A stretch of DNA of 64,000 bases from Amycolatopsis pretoriensis (lineage in GTDB: Bacteria > Actinomycetota > Actinomycetes > Mycobacteriales > Pseudonocardiaceae), in NCBI RefSeq assembly GCF_900107925.1, contig NZ_FNUJ01000016.1, positions 62,001-126,000 of the forward strand. Reading direction: 5' to 3'. How positions within the stretch are numbered: position 1 is the stretch's first letter; the number at the start of each line of letters is the position of its first letter. Shown here piece by piece: positions 7,990 through 16,061 of this stretch. The position numbers and the translations under genes were made by a program. The notes beneath the pieces were generated by a model. The model did no database searches. It was not told the DNA's origin and saw only the letters and a program-made list of their open reading frames with translations.

Positions 7990-9249
7990 TTGTCGTCGTT
8001 GACCGTGCTGTTCGGGGTGGCCGGGCTGCTGGCCCTCGCCGCGGCGATCGTGCCGAAACTCGTCGCGAACCGGCCGTTTTCGGTGCCGCTGGTGATGCTG
8101 ATCGCCGGGATCGTGCTGGGCCTGCTGCCGCTGCCCGAGCCCTACGGCAACGGCTGGAGCGATCCCGCCGCCCACCTGCACGGCGTCGAATCGTTCACCC
8201 AGCTGGGTATTCTCGTCGCCCTCGCCGGCGCGGGCCTGTCCGTGGACCGGAAGTTCGGCCTGAAACGCTGGGGGTCGACGTGGCGGCTGCTCGCGCTGAC
8301 CATGCCGCTGTCGATCCTGGCGATCGCCGCGCTCGGGTACTGGTGGCTGGCGCTCGCGCCCGGCGTGGCGCTGCTGCTGGCCGCGGCCCTGGCGCCGACC
8401 GACCCGGTGCTCGCGGGCGACATCGGCGTGCCGCACCCCGACGTCGAGCCGGAACTGGCCCGCGACAACGAGATCCGCTTCACGCTGACCACCGAGGCGG
8501 GGCTCAACGACGGGCTGGCCATGCCGTTCGTCCTGCTCGGGCTGGCGATGGCGGGCAGCCGACCGAACCTCGCCGTCTCCTGGGTGCTCGTCGACCTGCT
8601 GCTGCCGGTCGTGACCGGTGTCGTGGTCGGGCTGATCGTGGGGCGCGGGCTCGGCTGGGCGATCTTCCGGACGTCGTCGGACCGCCTGCGGCTCGCGGAA
8701 TACGGTGACGGGCTGGTCCTGCTGGCCCTGGCCTTCCTGCCGTACGCGCTCTCGGAATTCGCCCACGGCAACGGGTTCGTCGCCGTGTTCACCGCCGCGG
8801 TCTGCGTGCGCAAGCAGGAGCGGGAGCACGAGTACCACGGTGTCCTGCACGCGTTCGGCCACCAGCTGGAACGGCTCTTCGTGCCGCTCGCCCTGCTCGG
8901 CCTGGGCCTGGCCATCGGCGACGGGCTGCTGACCGGCCTCCGGCCCCTCGAAGTCGTCATCGCCGTGGTCGCCGTGCTCGTGGTGCGGCCCGTCGTCGGC
9001 TGGGTTTCGCTGCTCGGGTCCTCGGCCGGGCGGCCGGCGTCGCTGGCCATCGCGTTCTTCGGCGTCCGCGGCATCGGCACGCTCTTCTACCTCGCCTACG
9101 CGCTCGACCGGCTGCCGATCGCGCAGCAGGGCGTCCTGTGGCGAGTGGGCGCGCTCGCCGTGGCCGTGTCGGTGCTGGTCCACGGCATCCTCGCCGAGCC
9201 CGCCATCCAGCGGATCGAGCGGATGGGCGGCCACCTGCCCGCCCACTGA
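7990..9249 (+). CDS. CPA1-family monovalent cation/proton antiporter (NhaP-like)
   Basis: A 419-residue integral membrane protein with about 12 hydrophobic segments. The family hallmarks are LAPTDPVLAGDI (the ND/TDP motif of CPA1 antiporters) and FFGVRGIGTLFY (FxGxRG). It should exchange Na+ or K+ for H+ across the cytoplasmic membrane. The TTG start at 7990 is chosen because TGGAGGA lies three bases upstream; the frame is open much further left but that part is a shadow of the P450 and zinc-finger region. It leads the antiporter operon, with the Mrp genes starting about 40 bases after its stop. Confidence 0.88.
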   Translation: MSSLTVLFGVAGLLALAAAIVPKLVANRPFSVPLVMLIAGIVLGLLPLPEPYGNGWSDPAAHLHGVESFTQLGILVALAGAGLSVDRKFGLKRWGSTWRLLALTMPLSILAIAALGYWWLALAPGVALLLAAALAPTDPVLAGDIGVPHPDVEPELARDNEIRFTLTTEAGLNDGLAMPFVLLGLAMAGSRPNLAVSWVLVDLLLPVVTGVVVGLIVGRGLGWAIFRTSSDRLRLAEYGDGLVLLALAFLPYALSEFAHGNGFVAVFTAAVCVRKQEREHEYHGVLHAFGHQLERLFVPLALLGLGLAIGDGLLTGLRPLEVVIAVVAVLVVRPVVGWVSLLGSSAGRPASLAIAFFGVRGIGTLFYLAYALDRLPIAQQGVLWRVGALAVAVSVLVHGILAEPAIQRIERMGGHLPAH

Positions 9250-9288
9250 GCCCGGTTGGCGGCCGCGGGCACGGGGTACCCGGCCGAC

Positions 9289-9750
9289 GTGATTCGCGAG
9301 GTGCTGCCGTGGTGGCTCGGCCTGACGGGCCTGTGGGTCCTCACGCTGTCGACGCCGTCGTGGCCGGAAATCGTGGTCGCGGCCGTGGCCGCCGTGCCGT
9401 GCGCGTTCGCCGCCCGCGCCGCGCGCCAGGCGGTCGGCGGGTCGTGGCGGCCCCGGGTCAGCTGGCTGCGGTGGCTGCTCGCGATCCCCGCGACGGCGGT
9501 CCTGGAATCCGGCCGGACGCTGGTCAAGGTCGTGCGGCACCCGCGGGCGGGCCGGTTCGACACGGTCGGGCTGCCGGCCGAACCCGACGCCGTCCACCAG
9601 GCCCGGGCGGCCTGCGCGGCCGCCGTCGTCGGCTGCACACCCGGGACGATGGTCGTCGCCACTCCCGAAAACCCCTCAGCCGAGCGCGAACTCGTAGTCC
9701 ACCGGCTGCTCGAGGGTGACTCGCGCGTGCTGGACGAGGTGCGGCGGTGA
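9289..9750 (+). CDS. mnhE: Mrp/Mnh-type cation/proton antiporter subunit E
   Basis: About 153 residues with two N-terminal membrane helices and a conserved cytoplasmic tail (VHQARAACAAAVVGCTPGTMVV), as in MrpE/MnhE. The start is uncertain: GTG 9289 gives an N-terminus VIREVLPWWLGL typical of the family, while TTG 9256 and GTG 9301 are also in frame and none has a clear ribosome binding site. First gene of the Mrp cluster; its stop overlaps the next start (GTGA). Confidence 0.85.
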   Translation: MIREVLPWWLGLTGLWVLTLSTPSWPEIVVAAVAAVPCAFAARAARQAVGGSWRPRVSWLRWLLAIPATAVLESGRTLVKVVRHPRAGRFDTVGLPAEPDAVHQARAACAAAVVGCTPGTMVVATPENPSAERELVVHRLLEGDSRVLDEVRR

Positions 9751-10001
9751 CCGGCTGGCTGGTCGCCGCGGTGCTGCTCATGGCGGGCGGCCTCGGCCCG
9801 GCGCTCTGGCTGGCCGCGCGCGGGGACGCCATCGGGCGCCTCGCCGGCCTCCAGCTCGCCGGCCCGGTCACCGTGCTCACGCTGCTCCTGCTGGTGCAGG
9901 CCTACGGCCCGTCGAGCGCGGTGATCCTGCCGCTGGTGCTGACGGTCCTGGCGTTCGCGGGCACGCTGCTGTTCATCCGGCTGCTGGGGACGACGGAATG
10001 A
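9747..10001 (+). CDS. mnhF: Mrp/Mnh-type antiporter subunit F
   Basis: An 84-residue, three-helix membrane protein with the size and hydrophobic profile of MrpF and a central GDAIGRLAGLQLAGPVTVL segment in place of the usual PTxxDRVxxL motif region. It is translationally coupled on both sides (GTGA with mnhE, ATGA with mnhG). It is part of the membrane arm of the Mrp complex. Confidence 0.82.
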   Translation: MTGWLVAAVLLMAGGLGPALWLAARGDAIGRLAGLQLAGPVTVLTLLLLVQAYGPSSAVILPLVLTVLAFAGTLLFIRLLGTTE

Positions 10002-10297
10002 CGGTCGTCGCGCAGGTGCTCGTCTTCGCCGGGGTCGCCGTCGTCGTGGTCTCGGCGCTGGCGATGCTGCGGGCCCGGACGCTGCTCAACCGGCTGCACC
10101 TGCTCGCCCCGGTGACGACGCTGGGCGCGCCGCTCATCGGCCTCGGGCTGGCGCTGGCCACCGGGTGGAACCTCGGGTCGGGCGCCATCCTGCTCACCGT
10201 CGTGCTGCTCGCGGTGACCGGCCCGGTGCTGCAGTCCGCCGCCGGCCGCGTCGAGGCGCAGCGGCGGGGCGCGATCGACGAGGACCTGCCGTCGTGA
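9998..10297 (+). CDS. mnhG: Mrp/Mnh-type antiporter subunit G
   Basis: 99 residues with three predicted membrane helices. The sequence MLRARTLLNRLHLLAPVTTLGAPLIGLGL matches the MrpG pattern (RxxxxxxRxHxxxxxxTxGxPLxxxG). The ATGA overlap with mnhF and GTGA overlap with the next gene fix the start. Confidence 0.85.
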   Translation: MTVVAQVLVFAGVAVVVVSALAMLRARTLLNRLHLLAPVTTLGAPLIGLGLALATGWNLGSGAILLTVVLLAVTGPVLQSAAGRVEAQRRGAIDEDLPS

Positions 10298-10530
10298 CGA
10301 CGGTCGTGCTGCTCGTCGCCCTCGCGTTCGTCGCCGTCTCGGGGTTCGCGGTGGTGGCCACCCCGGACCCGCGGCGGCAGGCGATCACGTTGTCGCTGTT
10401 CAGCCTGTGCCTGACGCTGCTGTTCGTGGCGCTGCAGGCCCCGGACGTCGCGCTTTCGGAGCTGGCCATCGGGTCGGCCGTGGTGCCGCTGCTGGTGCTG
10501 CTCACCATCCGGAAGGTGGGCGGGCGATGA
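10294..10530 (+). CDS. MbhD-like (DUF4040) small membrane subunit of the Mrp complex
   Basis: 78 residues, three hydrophobic segments, with the signature LQAPDVALSELAIG, the hallmark of the MbhD-type segment that is normally the C-terminal part of MrpA (or MbhD in membrane hydrogenases). Here it is a free-standing gene, overlapped by GTGA upstream and ATGA downstream. In canonical Mrp operons this piece is fused to the large MrpA subunit, which is absent here. Confidence 0.8.
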   Translation: MTTVVLLVALAFVAVSGFAVVATPDPRRQAITLSLFSLCLTLLFVALQAPDVALSELAIGSAVVPLLVLLTIRKVGGR

Positions 10531-11261
10531 CGCTGCGAGCGCGGACGTGGCTGTGCGCGGCCGGCGCGCTCGGCGTCGCCGTCCTGCTCGTGACGGCGTT
10601 CCTGCGGATGCCCGCGTTCGGCGGCGACCTGCACGTCTACCGGGACCTCGCGCTGCCCGCGGCGATCGCGCGGGTGACGCCGAACATCGTGTCGTCGATC
10701 AACTTCGACCTGCGCGCGCTCGACACCCTGGGCGAGGAGACCATCGTCGCCGCCGCGGTCGTCGGCACGCTGTCGCTGCTGCAACCGTCCAAAGAGGAAC
10801 GCCGGCGGATCGAACCGCAGCGCGGGTACGTCATGCCGGTGGTCAAGCTGGCCGGCTACCTCCTGCTGCCAGTGACCCTGCTGCTCGGCCTCGACGTCGT
10901 CGCGCACGGCCACCTCACCCCGGGCGGCGGCTTCCAGGGCGGGGTCGTGCTGGCCACCGGCTGGCACCTGCTCTACATCTCCGGCAGCTACCCGGCGCTC
11001 GCACGGCTGCGCCCGATCGACTGGTGCGAGTACGCGGAGGCGGCGGCGACCGGCCTGTACGTCGTCACCGGGCTCGCCGGCCTGGTCGCCGGCGGCGCGT
11101 TCCTGGCCAACGTCCTGCCGAAGGGCGAGTTCGGCTCGCTGCTGTCGGCGGGCACGGTGCCGGTGCTGAGCGTGTTGGTCGGGATCGAGGTCGCCGCCGG
11201 GCTCGTCGTGCTGCTGGCCCAGTTCCTCGGCCAGGGCCTGATCCCGGAGGAGGACGCGTGA
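10527..11261 (+). CDS. mnhB: MbhE-MnhB fusion subunit of the Mrp antiporter
   Basis: 244 residues. The N-terminal third (about 1-95) contains TPNIVSSINFDLRALDTLGEE, typical of the MbhE segment found at the end of MrpA. The remainder has the MrpB/MnhB signature HLTPGGGFQGGVVLATG and about four membrane helices. So the two pieces usually carried by MrpA and MrpB are fused here. ATG 10527 overlaps the previous stop; the next gene starts at the GTGA overlap at 11258. Confidence 0.85.
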   Translation: MTLRARTWLCAAGALGVAVLLVTAFLRMPAFGGDLHVYRDLALPAAIARVTPNIVSSINFDLRALDTLGEETIVAAAVVGTLSLLQPSKEERRRIEPQRGYVMPVVKLAGYLLLPVTLLLGLDVVAHGHLTPGGGFQGGVVLATGWHLLYISGSYPALARLRPIDWCEYAEAAATGLYVVTGLAGLVAGGAFLANVLPKGEFGSLLSAGTVPVLSVLVGIEVAAGLVVLLAQFLGQGLIPEEDA

Positions 11262-11602
11262 TCGGGATGGCCTGCTACGGCGTGGCCGGGTGGCTGCTGC
11301 TGATCGGCGCCGTCGGGATCGTGCGCAGCCGGCACCTCGTGCACACGGTCGTCTCCCTTTCGGTGGCGCAGGCCGGGACGTACGTGCTGCTGCTCGGGAT
11401 CGGCTACCAGGACCGGGCGGGCGCGCCGATCGTGGTCGAAGACCAGCGCCGGCCGGTGGTCGACCCGATGGTGCAGGCGATGACGCTGACCGACATCGTC
11501 GTGTCGGCGACGATCACCGCGCTGCTGCTCGGCCTGACCATCCAGATCTCGAAGCGGCACGGGACGGTCGATCCCGACGAGCTGCGCGCGTTGCGCGGCT
11601 GA
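11258..11602 (+). CDS. mnhC: Mrp/Mnh-type antiporter subunit C (NuoK-like)
   Basis: 114 residues, three membrane helices, related to the NuoK subunit of complex I. The conserved stretch VVDPMVQAMTLTDIVVSATITALLLG is characteristic of MrpC/MnhC. GTG start overlaps the mnhB stop; the stop lies 4 bases before mnhD. Confidence 0.88.
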   Translation: MIGMACYGVAGWLLLIGAVGIVRSRHLVHTVVSLSVAQAGTYVLLLGIGYQDRAGAPIVVEDQRRPVVDPMVQAMTLTDIVVSATITALLLGLTIQISKRHGTVDPDELRALRG

Positions 11603-11606
11603 AGCG

Positions 11607-13397
11607 ATGTCCGCGCTGCCGTCCCTCGTCGTCGCCTTGCCGCTGCTGGCCGCGTGCGTGCTGCTCGGCCTCGGAGTCAAGCTGCCGCGGGTGGTCGCCG
11701 ACGGCTTCGCGACCGCGGCGGCGCTGACCGCCACGGTGCTGACCGCCGTGCTGCTCGCCGCCGTCCAGCACGGCCGGGTGGTGGTCTGGCTGGGCGGGCA
11801 CCGGCCGGACGGCGCCCGCTCGCTCGGCATCGTCCTGGCCGCCGACGGGCTCAACACGACGCTGGCGCTGCTGGCGTCGTTCCTGACGACGTGCGCGCTC
11901 GTCTACAGCTGGCGCTACTTCGAGGCGGTCGAAGCCCGCTACCACGCGATGATGCTGCTGTTCCTCACCGGCATGCTGGGCTTCCTGCTCACCGGGGACC
12001 TGTTCACCCTGTTCGTGTTCTTCGAGCTGATGAGCGGCGTCGCCTACGCGCTGACCGGGTACCGCGTCGAGGAGGCCGACTCCGTCCAAGGCGCGTTGAA
12101 CTTCGGTGTGGTGAACTCCCTCGGCGCGTACTTCACGCTGATGGGCATCGGCCTGCTGTACGCCCGCGGCGGGCAGCTCGGGCTGGCGCAGCTCGGCGTC
12201 GCCCTCGACGGCAAGCCCGCGGACGCGCTGGTGCTCGCCGCGTTCGTGCTCGTCTGCACCGGCCTGCTGGTGAAGGCGGCCGCGGTGCCGTTCCACTTCT
12301 GGCTCGCCGACGCGCACGCGGTCGCGCCGACGCCGGTGTGCGTGCTCTTCTCCGGCGTCATGGTCGAACTGGGGGCCTACGGCGTGCTGCGCGTGCGGCG
12401 CACGGTGTTCGGCGGCGTGCTCGACGACGGCGCGTTCGCGCGCGTGCTGCTGGTGCTGGGGATCGCCAGCGCGGTGCTCGGGGCCGTCCTGTGCTTAACC
12501 CAGCGGCACCTGAAACGGCTGCTGGCCTACTCGACGATCGCGCACACCGGGTTGTTCCTCTGTGGACTGGCCGCCGCGGACGGCGCGGCGAGCACCGGGT
12601 TCCTGCTGGCGGTGGCCGGGCACGCGGGCGCCAAGGCGGCGTTGTTCCTGCTGGTCGGGGTGCTGAAGGACCGTTACGGCAGCGTCGACGAGGACGAGCT
12701 GTTCGGCAAGTGCGGGCACTCGCGGCTCGAGGGCGGCCTCTTCCTGCTCGCCGGCCTGGTCCTGGCCGGGTTGCCGCCGTTCGGCATCGCGTTCGGCAAG
12801 GACGTCGCCGAGCACGCGCTCGAGAAGACCGGCTACGGCTGGCTGGTGGCGGTGTTCGTCCTCGTCACCGCCGTGACGGCGGGCGCGGTGCTGCGCGCCG
12901 GGCTGGGTGTCTACTTCGGACGCGGCCGGCCCCCGCGCCGCGACGACGGCGACCGCACCCCGGGCACCGACGAGGAACCCGAGACGGGCCGCCGCATGGA
13001 ACGCACCCCGGCGCCGATGACCGGCGCGATCGTCGCGGTGCTGGCCGCGGGACTCGCGGTCCCCTGGCTGCGCGACGTGGCCGTGACGGCCGGGCGGCAG
13101 GAGGCGGACCGCGACGGGTACGTGCACGACGTCCTGCCCGCGGTCGGCTCGCCCGGGTCGCTGCCGCCGGTGACGGCCGAATGGACGTCGTCCGGCCTGC
13201 TGTTCGGGGGCATCACGGTGCTGCTGGCCCTGGGCATCGCCGCCGCGGCCCTCTGGCCCCACCGGCTCCCGTCGTGGCCCCGGCCGGTCCGCACGGCGCT
13301 CGATGCGCTGCACCGAGGGCATTCAGGGCACGTCGGGGACTACGTCGCGTGGGTGCTGGTGGGCGTGACGGCCCTCACGGCACTCGTCTGGCTGTGA
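11607..13397 (+). CDS. mnhD: Mrp/Mnh-type antiporter subunit D (NuoM/N-like proton channel)
   Basis: A 596-residue protein with about 14 membrane helices. It contains the complex I antiporter core: a helix with GDLFTLFVFFELMS (key glutamate), the lysine helix LLVKAAAVPFHFWLADAHAVAPTPV and the CGLPPFG-like segment LAGLPPFGIAFGKD. It is the only large antiporter-type subunit of the operon. The C-terminus is extended by about 100 residues with a charged cytoplasmic linker (near 450-475) and two more helices. Leucine 297 is encoded by the very rare codon TTA (12495-12497), which could make translation depend on a bldA-type tRNA. Confidence 0.9.
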   Translation: MSALPSLVVALPLLAACVLLGLGVKLPRVVADGFATAAALTATVLTAVLLAAVQHGRVVVWLGGHRPDGARSLGIVLAADGLNTTLALLASFLTTCALVYSWRYFEAVEARYHAMMLLFLTGMLGFLLTGDLFTLFVFFELMSGVAYALTGYRVEEADSVQGALNFGVVNSLGAYFTLMGIGLLYARGGQLGLAQLGVALDGKPADALVLAAFVLVCTGLLVKAAAVPFHFWLADAHAVAPTPVCVLFSGVMVELGAYGVLRVRRTVFGGVLDDGAFARVLLVLGIASAVLGAVLCLTQRHLKRLLAYSTIAHTGLFLCGLAAADGAASTGFLLAVAGHAGAKAALFLLVGVLKDRYGSVDEDELFGKCGHSRLEGGLFLLAGLVLAGLPPFGIAFGKDVAEHALEKTGYGWLVAVFVLVTAVTAGAVLRAGLGVYFGRGRPPRRDDGDRTPGTDEEPETGRRMERTPAPMTGAIVAVLAAGLAVPWLRDVAVTAGRQEADRDGYVHDVLPAVGSPGSLPPVTAEWTSSGLLFGGITVLLALGIAAAALWPHRLPSWPRPVRTALDALHRGHSGHVGDYVAWVLVGVTALTALVWL

Positions 13398-13401
13398 CGA
13401 T

Positions 13402-13426
13402 GTGTACGCGCGCCGCGAGTGGGTAT
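13402..13426 (+). promoter_or_regulatory. SigB-like stress promoter for the CsbD gene
   Basis: GTGT at 13402, a 15-base spacer and GGGTAT at 13421 fit the actinomycete SigB-family consensus GNNT-N14-16-GGGTAY. It lies 69 bases before the CsbD start and just after the mnhD stop, so the stress gene can be read independently of the antiporter operon. Confidence 0.6.
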
Positions 13427-13494
13427 TTCTACGTCAAGGCCCTTTTGGCGACTGGCCGATCCGGAAATGTCGCCGCGACGGAAGGTGCACTCCC

Positions 13495-13677
13495 ATGAAC
13501 GACAAGTTCGAGAACAAGGGCGAAGAGCTCAAGGGCCGGGCGAAGGAAGCCGTCGGCGACGCCACGGGCAACGAGCAGTGGCAGGCCGAGGGCAAGGCCG
13601 ACCAGGCCAAGGGTTCGCTCAAGCAGGCCGGCGAGAAGATCAAGGACGCCGTCAAGGGTGTCAAGGACAAGGACTGA
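13495..13677 (+). CDS. CsbD family stress-response protein
   Basis: A 60-residue, highly charged, helical protein (NKGEELKGRAKEAVGDATGN) with the typical CsbD pattern of repeated KxEELKGKxKE-like units. CsbD-type proteins are among the most strongly SigB-induced proteins in Gram-positive bacteria, though their biochemical role is unknown. ATG 13495 is preceded by GGAAGG. A SigB-like promoter upstream and a strong terminator downstream make it a single-gene unit. Confidence 0.88.
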   Translation: MNDKFENKGEELKGRAKEAVGDATGNEQWQAEGKADQAKGSLKQAGEKIKDAVKGVKDKD

Positions 13678-13693
13678 CCTCGTAGTCCTGCCG

Positions 13694-13725
13694 CTGCCGC
13701 ACCCCGGTTCGCCGGGGTGCGGCAG
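13694..13725 (+). terminator. Strong terminator after the CsbD gene
   Basis: A perfect 14-bp stem (13694-13707 with 13712-13725) closes a stable TTCG tetraloop and is followed by TTCTCGTT. It starts 17 bases after the CsbD stop. Confidence 0.93.
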
Positions 13726-13741
13726 TTCTCGTTGTGAGGAA

Positions 13742-14327
13742 GTGACGCCGCGGGTCCGCAACAGCGGCTCGGCGCCACGGGTTCTACTGCTGCACGGGCA
13801 TCCGCGCACCCACACGGCGTGGCGCCCCGGCTCGCCGAGCGGTTCACGACCGTCTGCCCGGGCGCGCGGGGCTACGACAATCCGACAACCCCCGACGGAC
13901 TCGCGGAGCCTATGTGGCGCCCCGGCCGACCTCCGATCACCCGTCCGTGATCCGGGGCCTGGCCATCCTCGACGCCGTCCCGATCGACGAAGCTCTGGCC
14001 GCGCTGAGACGCCCGGTTCGCGCGATCCACGACCCGGCCACCGTCACGGCGATGCTCGAAGACTACCGGGCGGGCCTCGGCGTCGACCGCGCCCACGACG
14101 ATGCCGACCGAGCCGCGGGCCGGCGGATTTCCAGCCCCGCACTGGTTCTGTGGTCCAGTGACGACGACATGGCGGACCTGTACGGCGACGTCCTGGGCGT
14201 CTGGCGGAACTGGGCCGAGGATGACCGAGGGCACGCCATCAAGTCCGGTCACCACGTGGCCGAGGACAACCCGGAAGACCTCGCCGCCGCGTTGGGCGGC
14301 TTCTTCAGCCGCCTGCCCGCCGGGTGA
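13742..14327 (+). pseudogene. Frameshifted, internally deleted alpha/beta-hydrolase (haloacetate dehalogenase-like)
   Basis: Three pieces of one alpha/beta-hydrolase are read in different frames. From GTG 13742 comes APRVLLLHGHPRTHTAW. In the next frame comes APRLAERFTTVCPGARGYDNP, up to about 13920. From about 13914 the C-terminal part runs (SVIRGLAILDAVP ... SPALVLWSSDDDMADLYGDVLGVW ... SGHHVAEDNPEDLAAAL) and ends at 14327. The nucleophile-elbow region between the second and third pieces is missing, so the enzyme cannot be active. The family usually has about 290 residues. Its end overlaps the 3' end of the convergent formate dehydrogenase membrane subunit gene. Confidence 0.75.
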
Positions 14328-15228
14328 GCCGCTCCCGCTGCGGAATCACCACGTACTTCGGGTCCCTTGTGGACTCGACCCCCGCCGCGTAGACGCCGAA
14401 CCGCGTGCACAGTCCCGAAGCCAGGTAAGCCGCGCCCGCCAACGCACCCGCGACGCGGTTGCGGCTCGCCAGCACCGAAAGTCCCGCGCCGGCGGCCGTC
14501 AACGCCTTCGCCGCCTTCAGCAGCTTGCCCGCGCGGCCCGTCCGGTACGGCTCCGACACCAGGCCCAGCCCGGTCTCCAGGTGGTGCTCGGCCACCAGCT
14601 CCGCCACCGCGCCCGCGAGCCCCGCCCGGACCGCCGGGCCCACCTCGCCCTCGGGTGCCGCCAGCATCGCCGCGCCCGCGGCGCTCGTCAGCGCGCTGCC
14701 CGCGAACAGCACCGGGAGCGTCCCGTGGGCTTCGTGCCACGACGGGGTCGCCGTGTCCGCCAGCAGCACCGCCGTGTACGTGCACATCGCCGGCCCCAGC
14801 ACGGCCGCGCCCGCCCCCGCGAGCCTGCCGATCGCCGGCAGCTTCCCCGTCACCTCGGACGCCGCCGCCACCGCGGCCAGCCCCGAGAACGGCGAGAGGA
14901 TCCACGACCCCACCGAAAGCGGTGACGTCGGCTTCAGCACCCGCAGCATGTGCAGGAACCGCGTCGGCTTGCCCAGGTCGTGGATCAGCGCCACGACACT
15001 CGCGATCGACCCGCCGGACGCCACGAGCTTGCCCACGCGCGCGAGGCCCGGCCGCCCGGTGACGTCGGCCAGCGCCGCCATCGTCGCCGACGCGCCCGCC
15101 GCGCCGCCCAGGAACAGGTACAGCGGCACGTCCGGCTGCTTCCACGCCGGTTCCTTGAGGATCGGCCGGCCGTAGTAGGACTTGAACTCGGCGGGCTCGA
15201 CCATCGCCCGCTCGCGACGCGGGCTCAC
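14305..15228 (-). CDS. Formate dehydrogenase membrane subunit (NrfD/PsrC-like quinone-reducing anchor)
   Basis: 307 residues with about eight membrane helices, N-terminal YYGRPILKEPAWKQPDVPLYLFLGG typical in layout of NrfD-family anchors. It should pass electrons from the iron-sulfur subunit to quinone in the membrane. GTG 15228 is preferred because it overlaps the fdhB stop (GTGA); ATG 15204 is an alternative. Third gene of the fdhA-fdhB-anchor operon. This NrfD-like anchor replaces the cytochrome b subunit of E. coli Fdh-N. Confidence 0.85.
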   Translation of the reverse strand: MSPRRERAMVEPAEFKSYYGRPILKEPAWKQPDVPLYLFLGGAAGASATMAALADVTGRPGLARVGKLVASGGSIASVVALIHDLGKPTRFLHMLRVLKPTSPLSVGSWILSPFSGLAAVAAASEVTGKLPAIGRLAGAGAAVLGPAMCTYTAVLLADTATPSWHEAHGTLPVLFAGSALTSAAGAAMLAAPEGEVGPAVRAGLAGAVAELVAEHHLETGLGLVSEPYRTGRAGKLLKAAKALTAAGAGLSVLASRNRVAGALAGAAYLASGLCTRFGVYAAGVESTRDPKYVVIPQRERLTRRAGG

Positions 15229-16061
15229 CGGCGCCGCCCCAGGAACGACATCGCGACGGCCGCGGCCACGCCGGCCGCCGTCACCGCGGCCCGCTTCCAC
15301 ATCGCCGGCAGGTCATGGGTCGTGACGACCGGGTCCGGCGGCAGCCCATAAACCTCGGGTTCGTCCAGCAGCAGGAAGAACGCGCCGTCGCCGCCGACGC
15401 CGTCGTCCGGGTCGTGGCCGTAGAGCCGGGCCTCCGGCACACCCGAGTCGTGCAAGTCGCGCACCCGCTCGTCGGCCCTTTCGCGCAGTTCGTCCAGCTC
15501 GCCGAACTGGATCGAGTCGGTCGGGCACGCCTTGGCGCAGGCCGGTTCCATGCCCGCGCCGAGCCGGTCGTAGCAGAGGGTGCACTTGAACGCGCGGCCG
15601 TCCGACTCGCGCTTTTCGATGACCCCGTACGGGCACGCCGGGACGCAGTAGCCGCAGCCGTTGCAGATGTCCTGCTGCACGACGACGGTGCCGAACTCGG
15701 TCCGGAACAGCGAGCCCGTCGGGCAGACGTCGAGGCAGGCCGCGTGCGTGCAGTGCTTGCAGACGTCACTAGACATCAGCCAGCGGACGCCGGGGTCGTC
15801 CTGCCCCGGCGCGCCGACATCCGGCATGCCGAGGTCCACAGTGGACTCGAATTTCTTGGGCTGCTCGACGAAGGCGACGTGCCGCCAGGTGTTCGAACCC
15901 AGGGCGCCGGTGTTGTCGTAGGACGAGCCGAGCAGGTCGAGCTCCCCGCGGTCGGGGACGCCGTTCCACTCCTTGCACGCCACTTCGCAGGCCTTGCAGC
16001 CGATGCACACCGACGTGTCGGTGAAGAACCCCATCCGGGGCTGGGTGCCGTACTCAGCCAT
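15225..16061 (-). CDS. fdhB: Formate dehydrogenase iron-sulfur (beta) subunit
   Basis: 278 residues with four cysteine clusters for [4Fe-4S] centres: CIGCKACEVAC near residue 18, CKHCTHAACLDVC, CNGCGYCVPAC, and CTLCYDRLGAGMEPACAKAC. A C-terminal hydrophobic helix (about 255-273) can anchor it to the membrane. It relays electrons from the selenomolybdoenzyme to the NrfD-like subunit. ATG 16061 has GGAGG seven bases upstream and overlaps the fdhA stop by 8 bases, so the two are translationally coupled. Confidence 0.93.
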   Translation of the reverse strand: MAEYGTQPRMGFFTDTSVCIGCKACEVACKEWNGVPDRGELDLLGSSYDNTGALGSNTWRHVAFVEQPKKFESTVDLGMPDVGAPGQDDPGVRWLMSSDVCKHCTHAACLDVCPTGSLFRTEFGTVVVQQDICNGCGYCVPACPYGVIEKRESDGRAFKCTLCYDRLGAGMEPACAKACPTDSIQFGELDELRERADERVRDLHDSGVPEARLYGHDPDDGVGGDGAFFLLLDEPEVYGLPPDPVVTTHDLPAMWKRAAVTAAGVAAAVAMSFLGRRR

